Shown here: positions 55,465 to 63,473 of the stretch, in pieces
How the letters are laid out: each line of letters opens with the position of its first letter
How positions within the stretch are numbered: position 1 is the first letter of the stretch
DNA from: DATEPR01 sp036273855
Lineage (GTDB): Bacteria > Actinomycetota > Actinomycetes > Mycobacteriales > Pseudonocardiaceae
Assembly: GCA_036273855.1 (NCBI GenBank)
Contig: DASUGU010000029.1
Location: 62,001-126,000 of the forward strand
Direction: 5' to 3'
DNA: 64,000 bases
The notes under the pieces: generated by a model
What the model was told of the DNA's origin: nothing
Seen by the model: the letters and a program-made list of their open reading frames with translations, nothing else
The model's database searches: none
Made by a program: the position numbers and the translations under genes

Positions 55465-56301
55465 GTGGCCGGCAGCGACGGGCAGTGGTTGCCGGATGCC
55501 GCGCGAGCCCGTATGACCAGGTACAACGAGGTCGGGCTGAAGACGTCCCTGCTGTCCGTCGCGGGCACGGTGGGTGTCGAGTCCGTCGGCCTGCACGCGG
55601 TGGGCGAGGTGATGGGCTGCATCGTGCAGAACATCGGCTGGACCGGTGGGCTCAACTACGGGATGGGCGGTTTCGTCGGTTCGGTCAGTTTTCAGCCCTA
55701 CGTTCAGGCTCTTTATCACGGTTTTGACACTGCCCTGGCGCGCATGACCACCGAGGCGCAGTCGATGAAGGCGGACGGGATCGTCGGCATCCGGCTGACC
55801 CGGTCCCGGCTCGGCGAGAGCAGCCAGGAGTTCGTCGCCCTGGGCACCGCCGTCCGCGCCGACTCCAGCCGCCGGCCCAAGCGCGTGTTCACCACCGACC
55901 TGGCCGGTCAGGACGTCGCCAAGCTGATGCAGGCCGGCTGGGTGCCCAACCGGATCGCCATCGGCATCGCCGTGGAGAGCCAGTTCCTGGACTGGGCCAG
56001 CCGGTCGCAGATGTCGGTGATGGCCGGCAACACCGAGGTCAACGCCTACACCCAGTTGATCAACCGGGTCAGGGCGAAGTCGCGGCAGAGTTTCGCGCAA
56101 CACGCCAGGGGCACCCGCGCCGACGGCGCCATCGTGGCCGCCATGTCGCTGCGCTCGTGGCACCAGGAAGCGGGCAACGCACCGCTGCTGTGCGCCGAGG
56201 CGTCGGTGTTCGGCACCACCATCTCCCGGTTCCACACCGGACCCAGGGCGCCGACGAAGGCGCTGACGATCATGCCGCTGCGCCAGGCGGGACAGCAGTA
56301 G
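55465..56301 (+). CDS. YbjQ-family (UPF0145, heavy-metal-binding-like) protein, first copy
   Basis: 278-residue protein made of two degenerate YbjQ-like repeats: residues ~25-130 (SVAGTVGVESVGLHAVGEVMGCIVQNIGWT...MTTEAQSMKADGIVGIRL...EFVALGTAV) and ~140-265. The AxxxGADGIVGVR signature is kept in the first repeat and eroded in the second. Function is not established; the family has been proposed to bind metals. Start GTG 55465 with GAGGAGGG. First gene of a three-gene run. Confidence 0.85.
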   Translation: MAGSDGQWLPDAARARMTRYNEVGLKTSLLSVAGTVGVESVGLHAVGEVMGCIVQNIGWTGGLNYGMGGFVGSVSFQPYVQALYHGFDTALARMTTEAQSMKADGIVGIRLTRSRLGESSQEFVALGTAVRADSSRRPKRVFTTDLAGQDVAKLMQAGWVPNRIAIGIAVESQFLDWASRSQMSVMAGNTEVNAYTQLINRVRAKSRQSFAQHARGTRADGAIVAAMSLRSWHQEAGNAPLLCAEASVFGTTISRFHTGPRAPTKALTIMPLRQAGQQ

Positions 56302-56330
56302 TAGGACAGCAGACAGTGGACGGAGCACAG

Positions 56331-57155
56331 ATGAGCAGTGCGGAGGTCGACGGGCAGAGCATCCCCGAGGATGCGATGCGCCGGCTTGCCGAGATGAAGC
56401 CAGGGCAGAGCACGACCCTGTTCACCTCGGACCTGTCCGTCAACGAATTCCTACTGGTGCGCGAGGCCGGTTTCCGACCGCTGGGCCTGGTACTGGGGTC
56501 GAGCATCTACCACGTCGGCTTCCAGGTCGGCCGGTGGGGCAAGAACCAGGAGTTGGACACGCTGTCCAACGCCATGTACCACGCTCGCGAGCTGGCCATG
56601 TCCCGGATGGAGGCCGAGGCCGACGTCCTGGGCGCCGACGGGATCGTCGGCGTGCGGCTGGAGATCGAGTTCAAGGAGTTCGGCAACGACCTCGCCGAGT
56701 TCATCGCGATCGGCACCGCGGTCAAGGCGGAGGATCAGCCGGGCACCTGGCGCAACAACACGGGCAAGCCGTTCACGTCCGACCTGAACGGGCAGGACTT
56801 CTGGACCCTGGTGCAGTCGGGTTACGCCCCGCTGGGCATGGTGATGGGGTCCTGCGTCTACCACATCGCCCACCAGCGGTTCTTCCAGGCGATCGGCAAC
56901 ATCGGCCAGAACGTCGAGGTCCCGCAGTTCACCGAGGCGCTCTACGACGCGCGGGAACTGGCGATGAGCCGGATGCAGGCCGAGGCCGAGGCACTGCACG
57001 CGGAGGGCATCGTCGGCGTCCAACTGCTGTCCCTGCCGCACCGCTGGGGTGGTCACACCACCGAGTTCTTCGCCATCGGCACCGCGATCCGCCCGCTGCG
57101 CGACGACCACATCATCGCCAAGCCGCAACTCGTCCTGCCACTGGTCGATTCGTGA
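56331..57155 (+). CDS. YbjQ-family protein, second copy
   Basis: 274-residue paralogue with two well-kept repeats: ~25-135 (FLLVREAGFRPLGLVLGSSIYHVGF...MSRMEAEADVLGADGIVGVRLEI) and ~145-250 (QSGYAPLGMVMGSCVYHIAHQ...MSRMQAEAEALHAEGIVGVQLLS). The two repeats are closer to each other than to those of the preceding gene. Start ATG 56331 with GGAG 6-7 nt upstream, 29 bp after the first copy. Stop overlaps the next start by 4 bp (GTGA). Confidence 0.87.
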   Translation: MSSAEVDGQSIPEDAMRRLAEMKPGQSTTLFTSDLSVNEFLLVREAGFRPLGLVLGSSIYHVGFQVGRWGKNQELDTLSNAMYHARELAMSRMEAEADVLGADGIVGVRLEIEFKEFGNDLAEFIAIGTAVKAEDQPGTWRNNTGKPFTSDLNGQDFWTLVQSGYAPLGMVMGSCVYHIAHQRFFQAIGNIGQNVEVPQFTEALYDARELAMSRMQAEAEALHAEGIVGVQLLSLPHRWGGHTTEFFAIGTAIRPLRDDHIIAKPQLVLPLVDS

Positions 57156-57562
57156 GTGGCGAGCTGGGTCCCGCCTGGGACATGCACATGATGATCGCCG
57201 CGCTGCGGACCGATCGGTCCGACGTGGAGTCCTACTCCCGCGTGCTCACCATGACGCTGGGCGACGCGCTGCCGGACGGCATGGTCGAGGTCGAGTACCG
57301 GCGCAGCATGGGTGACCGGGTGTCCGGCCGGCAGGGCCAGGCCATCGCCGTGCGGGTGCACGGTGTGGAGCGGGATCTGGAGCTGCGCCAGGACAAGCGC
57401 GGTGTCGTCGCCGAGGTGCGCACGGTCGTACGGGACGTGGTGATCAGCAGGAAGACGGTGAGCATCGACGAGTGGCTGACGATGCTCGCCGACGAGCTGA
57501 GGAAGCTGGCCGAGCGGGACGCGGCGGCCAGGGCGGCCCTGGCCCGCCTGCTCGGCGCCTAG
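57152..57562 (+). CDS. small hypothetical protein coupled to the YbjQ genes
   Basis: 136-residue soluble protein, family not recognised. The N-terminal half is mixed alpha/beta (AWDMHMMIAALRTDRSDVESYSRVLTMTLGDALPDGMVEVEYRR). The C-terminus is a charged helix (EWLTMLADELRKLAERDAAARAALARLL). GTG at 57152 overlaps the upstream stop by 4 bp, which supports translation despite the lack of a named domain. It is convergent with the sigma-factor gene 6 bp away. Confidence 0.78.
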   Translation: MSGELGPAWDMHMMIAALRTDRSDVESYSRVLTMTLGDALPDGMVEVEYRRSMGDRVSGRQGQAIAVRVHGVERDLELRQDKRGVVAEVRTVVRDVVISRKTVSIDEWLTMLADELRKLAERDAAARAALARLLGA

Positions 57563-57568
57563 CGACAG

Positions 57569-58225
57569 TTACATCAGGTCCAGACGGGACGCCGCGGTCC
57601 GCAGCCGGGCCAGCGCGCGGTGCTGGGCCACGCGGACCGCGCCCGGCGTCGAACCGACGGCGTCGGCAGTCTCCTCGGCGGACAGTCCGACCACCACGCG
57701 CAGCACCAGGATCTCGCGCTGTTTCGCGGGCAGGACCTGCAACAACTCCGCCATGCGGGACGTCATCTCGACGCGCATGGCCCGCTGCTCGGGGCCGGCG
57801 TCCAACTCCGGCTCGTCCGGAACCTCGGCAACCGGCTCGGCGCGGTTTCGAGCGGCCGCGCGGTGGGCATCCGCTACCTTGTGCGCCGCGATGCCGTACA
57901 CGAAGGCCAGAAAGGGCCGGCCCTGGTCCCGGTAGGTGGACAACGCCGTCAGCACGGCAAGGCAGACTTCCTGGGCGACGTCGTCGGCGGAGGCGAAGGA
58001 ACGCTCCTGGCGGCCGACCCTGGCCCGGCAGTAGCGGACCACCAGCGGCCGGACGTAGCCGAGCAGCCGTTCCACGGCCATCTGATTGCCGGCGACGGCA
58101 GCCGCGACGGTCACCGCGAGGTCGTCGACCTCCACAGTGGACGAATTGACCGGTTCGGCGGTGTCGGTCGCCATGCGGCGAGGCAACACCGCGACCAACG
58201 GCTCACTCACTACAAGTTCGGTCAT
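57569..58225 (-). CDS. shbA: ECF sigma factor of the SigD/ShbA type
   Basis: 218-residue sigma factor. Region 2 (RPLVVRYCRARVGRQERSFASADDVAQEVCLAVLTALSTYRDQGRPFLAFVYGIAAHKVADAHRAAARNRAEP) and region 4 (LLQVLPAKQREILVLRVVVGLSAEETADAVGSTPGAVRVAQHRALARLR) closely follow mycobacterial SigD and streptomycete ShbA as I recall them. ShbA drives the principal sigma gene in Streptomyces. The ATG at 58225 is used; its ribosome-binding site is weak and an ATG at 58174 is an alternative. No RsdA-like anti-sigma gene is adjacent. Confidence 0.9.
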   Translation of the reverse strand: MTELVVSEPLVAVLPRRMATDTAEPVNSSTVEVDDLAVTVAAAVAGNQMAVERLLGYVRPLVVRYCRARVGRQERSFASADDVAQEVCLAVLTALSTYRDQGRPFLAFVYGIAAHKVADAHRAAARNRAEPVAEVPDEPELDAGPEQRAMRVEMTSRMAELLQVLPAKQREILVLRVVVGLSAEETADAVGSTPGAVRVAQHRALARLRTAASRLDLM

Positions 58226-58782
58226 CCCGGCCCCCAACCTCGCCGAACGAATCCCCAGACCCCACTACCGGCACGATCGCGCGCCGGCCCACGACAGCGA
58301 TAACCAGTGACAACGGCCCGGTAACCGGTACGGAAGACGTCCCTCCCATGAGGACACTCGCCGCCTGGCACCTGACCGACACCGGACACCACCTTCACCC
58401 CTCGCGGCGGCCTGTCGTGCGGCCTGCCGGGCGTCACAGAGCGTACCCCCGGCAGATGTGTCAAGCCAACGCTACCGGCCGGAAACGTGCGCCAATCGCG
58501 TCGTTTTGAGCCCCTTGTCCTGCACCATCCAGCTTAATGGTACGGATCCCCTCACCCTTCCCTTCGCCCGGGAAGGAGCCACATCCACATTTGCCAGATC
58601 GAAAACCGTTCACCGTCCGGTATCCATGCAGGTCGACGGCCTGGTGACCGGTCGCGGCCGATCCGTCACGGCCGGTGAGCCCGATCGCAACAGCCTTCCC
58701 GGCACTCGGCAGACAAATACAGGACGTTTCCCAATGGGAAACTGGTAAGGCTCGGAAACAGGCCGGGAATGGTCGAACACTC
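58226..58782. other. 557 bp non-coding gap upstream of the sigma factor gene
   Basis: No ORF here shows coding character. The gap lies between the start of the sigma gene and the stop of the second P450. It should contain the sigma gene promoter; a TTGACA hexamer (minus strand, 58459-58464) is present but lacks a well-placed -10. The palindrome at 58726-58742 is listed separately. Confidence 0.5.
58726..58742. promoter_or_regulatory. 17 bp palindrome GTTTCCCAATGGGAAAC
   Basis: Two 8-bp arms (GTTTCCCA/TGGGAAAC) flank one central base. It is AT-rich relative to its surroundings and starts 41 bp beyond the 3' end of the P450 gene. There is no T-tract, so it is more like a protein-binding site than a terminator. 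Confidence 0.45.
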
Positions 58783-59997
58783 TTACCGTAACCCGGCGAA
58801 GCCGACCACCAATCGCTCCGGTCCGCGCAGGTTCACATGCGGACGGTAACGAAGCGAGTCCGCGTCCAGTTCCGGGTCGCGCAGCCGCGCGGCGAACGCG
58901 CCCAGCGCGACCGCCCCCTCCAGCCTGGCCAGCGGCGAGCCGAGGCAGTAGTGCGCACCGGCCGCGAACGACAGGTGCTGGCGGGCGTCCCGGGTGATGT
59001 CGAACCGGTCCGGCTCGGCGAACACCGCCGGATCGCGGTTGGCGGCGCCCAGCAGCAACAACAGCATCCCGTCGGTCGGCGTCTCCACGTCACCGAACCG
59101 CGTCGGCTCCCGGACCACACGGTTGTCCAACTGGACGGGCGGGTCGTAGCGGAGGATCTCCTCGACGGCACCCGCGATCAGGCCAGGATCCGCGCGCAGC
59201 GCCGCGAGCTGGTCGGGGTTGCGCAGCAGGGCGAGGACACCGTTGGCGATCAGGTTCGCCGTAGTCTCGTGCCCGGCCACCAGCAGCAACGTGCAGGTGG
59301 CGATCAGCTCCCGCTCGGACAGTTGGTCGCCCTGCTCCTCGATCTGCACCAGCCGGGACAGCAGATCCTCGCCCGGCGCCGTGCGGCGGCGCGCGATCAG
59401 GTCGGCGAAGTACTCCTCGAACTCGGCCTGCGCGTTCTCGATGTGGCCCAGCTCGGTCGGATCGGTGACCGCCATGATCGGGTCCAGCCCCCGCACCAGC
59501 CACCGGGACCACCCCTCGAACCGCTCGTTGTCGGCGTTCGGCACGCCCAGCAGCTCACTGATCACCCGCACCGGCAACGGATAGGCGAGCTGACTGACGA
59601 TGTCGACGCTGCCGTCGGCCCCGAACGCGGCGAACCGCTCCGCCACGATCTCCCGGATCCTCGGCTCCAGCCTGGCGACCACCCCGGGCGTGAACGCCTT
59701 CGACACCAGCCTGCGCAGCCGCGTGTGGTCCGGCGGGTCCAGCGACAGGAACGACGCGTTGCGCTCGTTGGAGTCCCGGTTGAACCGGCGCGGCAGCCGG
59801 GACCGGGTGCGTTCGCTGCTGAACTTCGGATCACGCAGGACCGCGGCACAGGTGCCGTGCTCACCCAGCACCGTGATCGCCCCGTCCATGACCGAGAACG
59901 GCCCCGCGGCGCGGAGTCGCGCGAACAGCGGGTACGGATTCGGCCGGTTCGCCGGGTCGAACAGGGCGCCCAGATCAGGCTGGTGTGTCGTGGTCAT
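58783..59997 (-). CDS. cytochrome P450 (CYP105/107-like)
   Basis: 404-residue soluble P450. Motifs: LLVAGHETTANLIANG (I-helix), EEILRYDPP (E-x-x-R), the haem loop FAAGAHYCLGSPLARLE with ligand C351, and the N-terminal FDPANRPNPYPLFARLRAAGP. These place it among bacterial secondary-metabolism or xenobiotic P450s; the substrate is unknown. The ATG at 59997 is used; the ORF extension to 60030 would cover the operator. It is divergently arranged with a MerR gene and almost certainly controlled by it. Confidence 0.93.
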   Translation of the reverse strand: MTTTHQPDLGALFDPANRPNPYPLFARLRAAGPFSVMDGAITVLGEHGTCAAVLRDPKFSSERTRSRLPRRFNRDSNERNASFLSLDPPDHTRLRRLVSKAFTPGVVARLEPRIREIVAERFAAFGADGSVDIVSQLAYPLPVRVISELLGVPNADNERFEGWSRWLVRGLDPIMAVTDPTELGHIENAQAEFEEYFADLIARRRTAPGEDLLSRLVQIEEQGDQLSERELIATCTLLLVAGHETTANLIANGVLALLRNPDQLAALRADPGLIAGAVEEILRYDPPVQLDNRVVREPTRFGDVETPTDGMLLLLLGAANRDPAVFAEPDRFDITRDARQHLSFAAGAHYCLGSPLARLEGAVALGAFAARLRDPELDADSLRYRPHVNLRGPERLVVGFAGLR

Positions 59998-60013
59998 ACC
60001 CGCCACACTGGCG

Positions 60014-60031
60014 CTTGAACCTTGGTTCAAG
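60014..60031. promoter_or_regulatory. MerR-type operator between P450 and merR genes
   Basis: CTTGAACCTTGGTTCAAG is a perfect 8-2-8 inverted repeat. On the minus strand it lies within the spacer between TTGACT and CAGTGT, which are 19 bp apart. That is the overlong spacer typical of MerR-activated promoters. It is 16 bp from the P450 start and 22 bp from the merR start. Confidence 0.8.
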
Positions 60032-60053
60032 TCAAGTAGACAGGGAGTGACGG

Positions 60054-60467
60054 GTGCTCACGATCGGTCAGCTCGCCACGGCCAGCGGCGTGCCCACCTC
60101 GACCATCCGGTTCTGGGAACGGCGTGACCTGCTGGTACCCGCCGCCCGGTCCGGCGGCCAGCGCCGGTACACCGAGGACGCGCTGGCCCAGGTCGGCCTG
60201 CTGCGGCTGTGCCAGGACGCGGGTTTCACGCTCACCGAGATCCGGCAGGTGCTCGCCCAGCGGGCCGCCGATCCGACCCGGTGGCGGGAGCTGGTCGAGG
60301 CGAAGATGGTCGACGTCGCCACCAGCCTGCGGAAACTGCGGAAGGCGTACGACCTGCTGTCCCACGCGCTGGAGTGCACCCACGACGACATCGTGAAGTG
60401 CCCGCGCTTCCAGGCAGCGGTGGAGAACCGGGCTACAGCGACCGGCCGGACCGCACTCGCCGGGTGA
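60054..60467 (+). CDS. MerR family transcriptional regulator
   Basis: 137-residue regulator. The winged HTH (LTIGQLATASGVPTSTIRFWERRDLLVPAARSGGQRRYTEDAL) spans residues 2-45, followed by the dimerisation helix (~75-110). The C-terminal segment LECTHDDIVKCPRF has two Cys nine residues apart, which may bind a metal or sense redox. GTG start with GGGAG 6-7 nt upstream. Divergent from the P450. Its last 35 bp overlap the convergent DUF3817 gene. Confidence 0.93.
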   Translation: MLTIGQLATASGVPTSTIRFWERRDLLVPAARSGGQRRYTEDALAQVGLLRLCQDAGFTLTEIRQVLAQRAADPTRWRELVEAKMVDVATSLRKLRKAYDLLSHALECTHDDIVKCPRFQAAVENRATATGRTALAG

Positions 60468-60789
60468 CCTGGCGTTCGGCGACGAACGACAGGAACGGGA
60501 TGGTGCCCGAGATCAGCACCAGCAGCGTGCCCACGATCGACCAGCGGGACTTCAGCGCCAGGTCGACGGCGATGGCCAGGTAGATCATGTACAGGAACCC
60601 GTGCAGCGGGCCGACGATCGCGGCCATCTGCGGGTGGTGGAAACCCCAGTCCAGGACGGTGGCCACGCACAGCAGCAGCAGCCCGACACCAACGGTGTAG
60701 GCGATGATGCGGTAGCGGCCGAGTGCCGCGGTGACGCGCTGGGCGCGCAGTTCGGTCGGGGACAGTGTGGCGGCGGCCTCAGCCGGCAT
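60433..60789 (-). CDS. DUF3817 family integral membrane protein
   Basis: 118 residues with three TM helices. RYRIIAYTVGVGLLLLCVATVLDWGFHHPQMAAIVGPLHGFLYMIYLAIAVDLA is the family core (GPLHGxLYxxY). Function unknown. The ATG at 60789 has GGGAG about 8 nt upstream and lies 11 bp inside the upstream gene, so the pair is coupled. Confidence 0.9.
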   Translation of the reverse strand: MPAEAAATLSPTELRAQRVTAALGRYRIIAYTVGVGLLLLCVATVLDWGFHHPQMAAIVGPLHGFLYMIYLAIAVDLALKSRWSIVGTLLVLISGTIPFLSFVAERQVTRRVRSGRSL

Positions 60790-61207
60790 GGTGTTGCTCC
60801 CGGTCAGCGAGTTTGGCGAGGTAGTGGTTGTAGGCCAGCAACTCCTGGTCCTCCTCGGCCACAAGATTCGAGGTGCGGTTCTGCACGTAGGTCAACCGAG
60901 GGTCGACGGAGGTCGGCTCGGCGGGCTCCGGTTCCGGTGTGCCGCGCTGGGTCGGGATGGCCTGCTGCCGATCCAGTTCCCGATCCAGTTCCCGCTCCCG
61001 CTGGGCGGAACGGTGGATCCGCCAGAACATGAACGCGGGGAAGACGCCGAACAGCGGCCACTGCAGGACGTAGCCCAGGTTCTGCAGGGTGCCCGAGGCC
61101 GACTCGTAGCGGGTCCACTGCCACCAGGCGAGCAGGGCGCCGCCGACCACGGCGAGCACGCTGACGCCCACTGTCGCCAGCGCACGCGAGCCGAGGAACC
61201 GGTGCAC
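60779..61207 (-). CDS. membrane-anchored protein, partner of DUF3817
   Basis: 142 residues. There are two N-terminal TM helices (LATVGVSVLAVVGGALLAWWQW and LGYVLQWPLFGVFPAFMFW). A charged linker (SAQRERELDRELDRQQ) and a conserved-looking C-terminal tail (EEDQELLAYNHYLAKLADRE) follow. The pairing with DUF3817 genes is common in actinobacteria (from memory); the function is unknown. GTG at 61207 has no ribosome-binding site, suggesting a leaderless mRNA. Confidence 0.82.
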   Translation of the reverse strand: MHRFLGSRALATVGVSVLAVVGGALLAWWQWTRYESASGTLQNLGYVLQWPLFGVFPAFMFWRIHRSAQRERELDRELDRQQAIPTQRGTPEPEPAEPTSVDPRLTYVQNRTSNLVAEEDQELLAYNHYLAKLADREQHHAG

Positions 61208-61294
61208 AATTCGACGCTAGCACCGTGGCCCGGGTGACCTGCGTCGCAGTGGCTGCCAGTTCGCTGAGAACGGCCCGTGTCCTGTTGCCGGGAG

Positions 61295-62116
61295 CTACCG
61301 GTTGGCGGAGCCGTCGAGCGCCTCGAACGCCTGCCGGGCGTAGGTGTCGGCCAGCCCGAAGACCTTCTGCCCGTACTGGCCGGAGTCGTTGTAGGCCAGC
61401 ACGCCCGACCACCAGCCGGCCGGCGTACCCATGTCCCGTCCACCCACGCAGAGATACTGCGCGGCGGCCAGTGCGGCGTCGTTGACGTTCTCCGGGTCGG
61501 GCCGGCCGGTGCCCATCGCGTCGGCGCCGTAGGTGGTCCACGTGCTGGGCAGGAACTGCATCGGGCCGATGGCGTGGTCGAAGGTGGGGTCGCCGTCGTA
61601 GCGGCCGTGGTCGGAGTCCGGGATGTTCCGCACCCCGCCGGTACCGTCCAGCGGCACGTCGACCACCGGCCGGGACTCCTCGCCGTTGGCCAGCAGGTGG
61701 GCGCCGGCGAAACTGCCGTGGTCGGACTCGACGCGGCCGATGCCGGCCAGGGTCGCCCAGGACAGGTGGCAGTGCGGTTCGGTGGTGCGCATGGCGAGTT
61801 CGGCGTTGCCGTAGGCACGCAGCGCGGCCAACGGGATGCCGGTGGCCGTGGTGACCCGGCCGGCCCAATCGTCCAGCGACGTCGGCGCGGCTCGCGGGAC
61901 GTCGGCGGCGGTCAGGCTGACCGGCACCGCGGAGCCCGGCGCCACATCGGCCGCGATGACCTGAAGGGCAGGGATGTCGGCGGTGGTGAGACCGGGCCCC
62001 GGCGCGACGGCTCTGCCCAGCAGCCAGACACCACCCGCGCCGACCGCGAGCACCAGGACGACGGCCGCGAGCCGTTGGGTCAGGGTCAGTCTGGACACGC
62101 GCTGCCTCAGGGTCAT
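61295..62116 (-). CDS. lytic murein transglycosylase (MltB/SLT-like), membrane-anchored
   Basis: 273-residue peptidoglycan lytic transglycosylase. A signal-anchor (residues ~14-36) and ~60-residue linker are followed by the SLT domain. The likely catalytic E130 lies in GIGRVESDHG. IGPMQFLPSTWTTYGADAMGTGRPDPENVNDAALAAAQYLC is the conserved MltB-type substrate-binding block, and GVLAYNDSGQYGQKVFGLADTY the C-terminal one. It acts on the outer face of the membrane. The start at 62116 has a weak site. Confidence 0.92.
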   Translation of the reverse strand: MTLRQRVSRLTLTQRLAAVVLVLAVGAGGVWLLGRAVAPGPGLTTADIPALQVIAADVAPGSAVPVSLTAADVPRAAPTSLDDWAGRVTTATGIPLAALRAYGNAELAMRTTEPHCHLSWATLAGIGRVESDHGSFAGAHLLANGEESRPVVDVPLDGTGGVRNIPDSDHGRYDGDPTFDHAIGPMQFLPSTWTTYGADAMGTGRPDPENVNDAALAAAQYLCVGGRDMGTPAGWWSGVLAYNDSGQYGQKVFGLADTYARQAFEALDGSANR

Positions 62117-62220
62117 GCCGACCCCATGGGTCCGGCCGGAACAACGTCACCGATTCAACGAGGTGCCTACCGGGAAGTTACGTCCCGGTAGGCGATCGCT
62201 CGTGCGGTGCTGCTGTCTGG

Positions 62221-62712
62221 CTAGGCCACACCGTCCCGGCGCTGGCGACGGAGGCGGGCGACGCACCACGCCGGCGAGCTGCCCCGGCGCAGGTGTTCGA
62301 GCACGGTGTACGGACCGAGGTGCCGGGAGAGGTCGGCAGGGCTCAGGCCGGCGGCGCGGTAGTCCAGCGCGCGCTGGTCGAGCGGGCTGAGGCCGGCGTC
62401 CCACCACTTCTCCGCGTCGGCGATGCTGCCGACGAGTTGCCAGCAGGTCGCGGCGCTGGCGAGCAGGTCCTCCGGAACGCCCGGCAGCCGGCCGCGCATG
62501 GCGGCGACGTAGGCCGGGTCGGCCGACTCGACCGAGAGCAGCCCGCCGGTGCCGGCGCGGCCGCGTTGGCCGGGAATGCCGGGCATCGTGCCGACCGACG
62601 ACTCGGCCAGCCAGGCTGACGCGAGCTTGGTCGCCTCGGTGACTTCGACATCCTGGGACCGCTCGACGGTCCACTGGTGGATCAGCTCGTCGACCCCGTG
62701 GTCCTCGACCAT
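62221..62712 (-). CDS. hypothetical protein
   Basis: 163-residue soluble protein without a recognised domain. It is acidic at the N-terminus (VEDHGVDELIHQWTVERSQDVEVTEATKLASAW). The C-terminal half reads as helices with a sigma-region-4/HTH-like flavour (LSPLDQRALDYRAAGLSPADLSRHLGPYTVLEHLRRG). Start ATG 62712 with a strong GAGGAGG site 7 nt upstream. DNA binding is a guess only. Neighbours give no clue. Confidence 0.72.
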   Translation of the reverse strand: MVEDHGVDELIHQWTVERSQDVEVTEATKLASAWLAESSVGTMPGIPGQRGRAGTGGLLSVESADPAYVAAMRGRLPGVPEDLLASAATCWQLVGSIADAEKWWDAGLSPLDQRALDYRAAGLSPADLSRHLGPYTVLEHLRRGSSPAWCVARLRRQRRDGVA

Positions 62713-63112
62713 CCATGCCTCCTCGGCGGGCTGATGATCAGTTGATGGGCGCACCGTATGACGTGACCCCGACAGTCCGCTAGACCTGAGTTGTCGACCA
62801 AGCCCGTTACCAGCGCGTTATGTGCCACATTCCACCCGGACGGTCCAACGTGGCAGACCTGCACGAACGTGCGGTGACCGAGCGTGATCGGCTCGATTGT
62901 GGACACGGTTGCGGGGCTCCGGGGCCGTGGCTGCCGGGCCTGGGGAGAGCCGATGTGTTGGTGCGTCGTCGATCCGGTGGTCGGCTTGAGATCTGCCGGT
63001 GGTCTGTTTGAGGCCTGCCGGTGGTCGCCGGTGGTGTGCTTGAGGCCTGCCGGTGGTCGCCGGAGGTCGTCGGGGGTCGCCGCTGGTCGCCCTACGTCGG
63101 CCGCGTGTCAGT
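62713..63112. other. 400 bp gap, mostly non-coding
   Basis: No convincing gene. The left part should hold the promoter of the 62221-62712 gene. The right part contains three imperfect copies of YTTGAG..CTGCCGGTGGTC starting at 62985, 63007 and 63039, followed by further GGTCGCCGG runs up to ~63090. Confidence 0.5.
62985..63061. repeat. three tandem imperfect repeats
   Basis: Copies begin at 62985, 63007 and 63039. The second and third share TTGAGGCCTGCCGGTGGTCG (20 bp) exactly, while the first has two changes. Unequal spacing (22 and 32 bp) and no palindromic arms argue against CRISPR. Confidence 0.65.
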
Positions 63113-63274
63113 TCAGGTGAAGAGCGAACGGACAAACGTGATGATCGACTCGGCGCCGTCCTTCAACCAGGTGAGCACCGTGTCGACGACGTTGGCGGAC
63201 TCGGTCGGCTGGGTGATCAAGAAGAACAGCACGAACGCGACCGCAACCAAGACGATGAGCTTCTTCGCGTTCAC
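63113..63274 (-). CDS. 53-residue single-TM protein
   Basis: Short protein with one N-terminal TM helix (KLIVLVAVAFVLFFLITQP) and an amphipathic C-terminus (VVDTVLTWLKDGAESIITFVRSLF). GTG at 63274 has GGAG 9 nt upstream, which sets the start well inside the longer ORF. Similar mini membrane proteins occur in actinobacteria, function unknown. No partner gene is adjacent. Confidence 0.65.
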   Translation of the reverse strand: MNAKKLIVLVAVAFVLFFLITQPTESANVVDTVLTWLKDGAESIITFVRSLFT

Positions 63275-63453
63275 CAGTCCATACTCCGTCCCACTACCTG
63301 GGCGGTGGACGAACACCGCGCCCAGGGTCGTCACCTCCGCCATTGGCAACATCGTGCCCCGGGCGGGTACCGGTTGGCCAGGAAAAATGCCAGGTTGGCC
63401 GGTGTGCACCGCTGGTCAGGGCCAGCGCCGCCCGTGGTCGATCGAGGTAACGG

Positions 63454-63473
63454 TACTGGACCGTGATCCAGTA
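63454..63473. promoter_or_regulatory. inverted repeat TACTGGA-N6-TCCAGTA
   Basis: Perfect 7-bp arms with a 6-bp centre (CCGTGA), located 180 bp upstream of the 53-residue protein gene. Size and symmetry fit an operator or a weak hairpin. No regulator gene is adjacent. Confidence 0.4.

Noticed and set aside
58458..58748. 96-residue plus-strand ORF
   Set aside because: No ribosome-binding site, no recognisable fold, and the palindrome at 58726 lies inside it.
45881..59997. Secondary-metabolite gene cluster suggested by SARP regulator, two P450s and transporters
   Set aside because: No PKS, NRPS, terpene, RiPP or other core biosynthetic gene is present, and intervening genes are housekeeping-like.
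62985..63061. Short CRISPR-like array
   Set aside because: Only three imperfect copies with unequal spacing and no spacers; it is a small tandem duplication.
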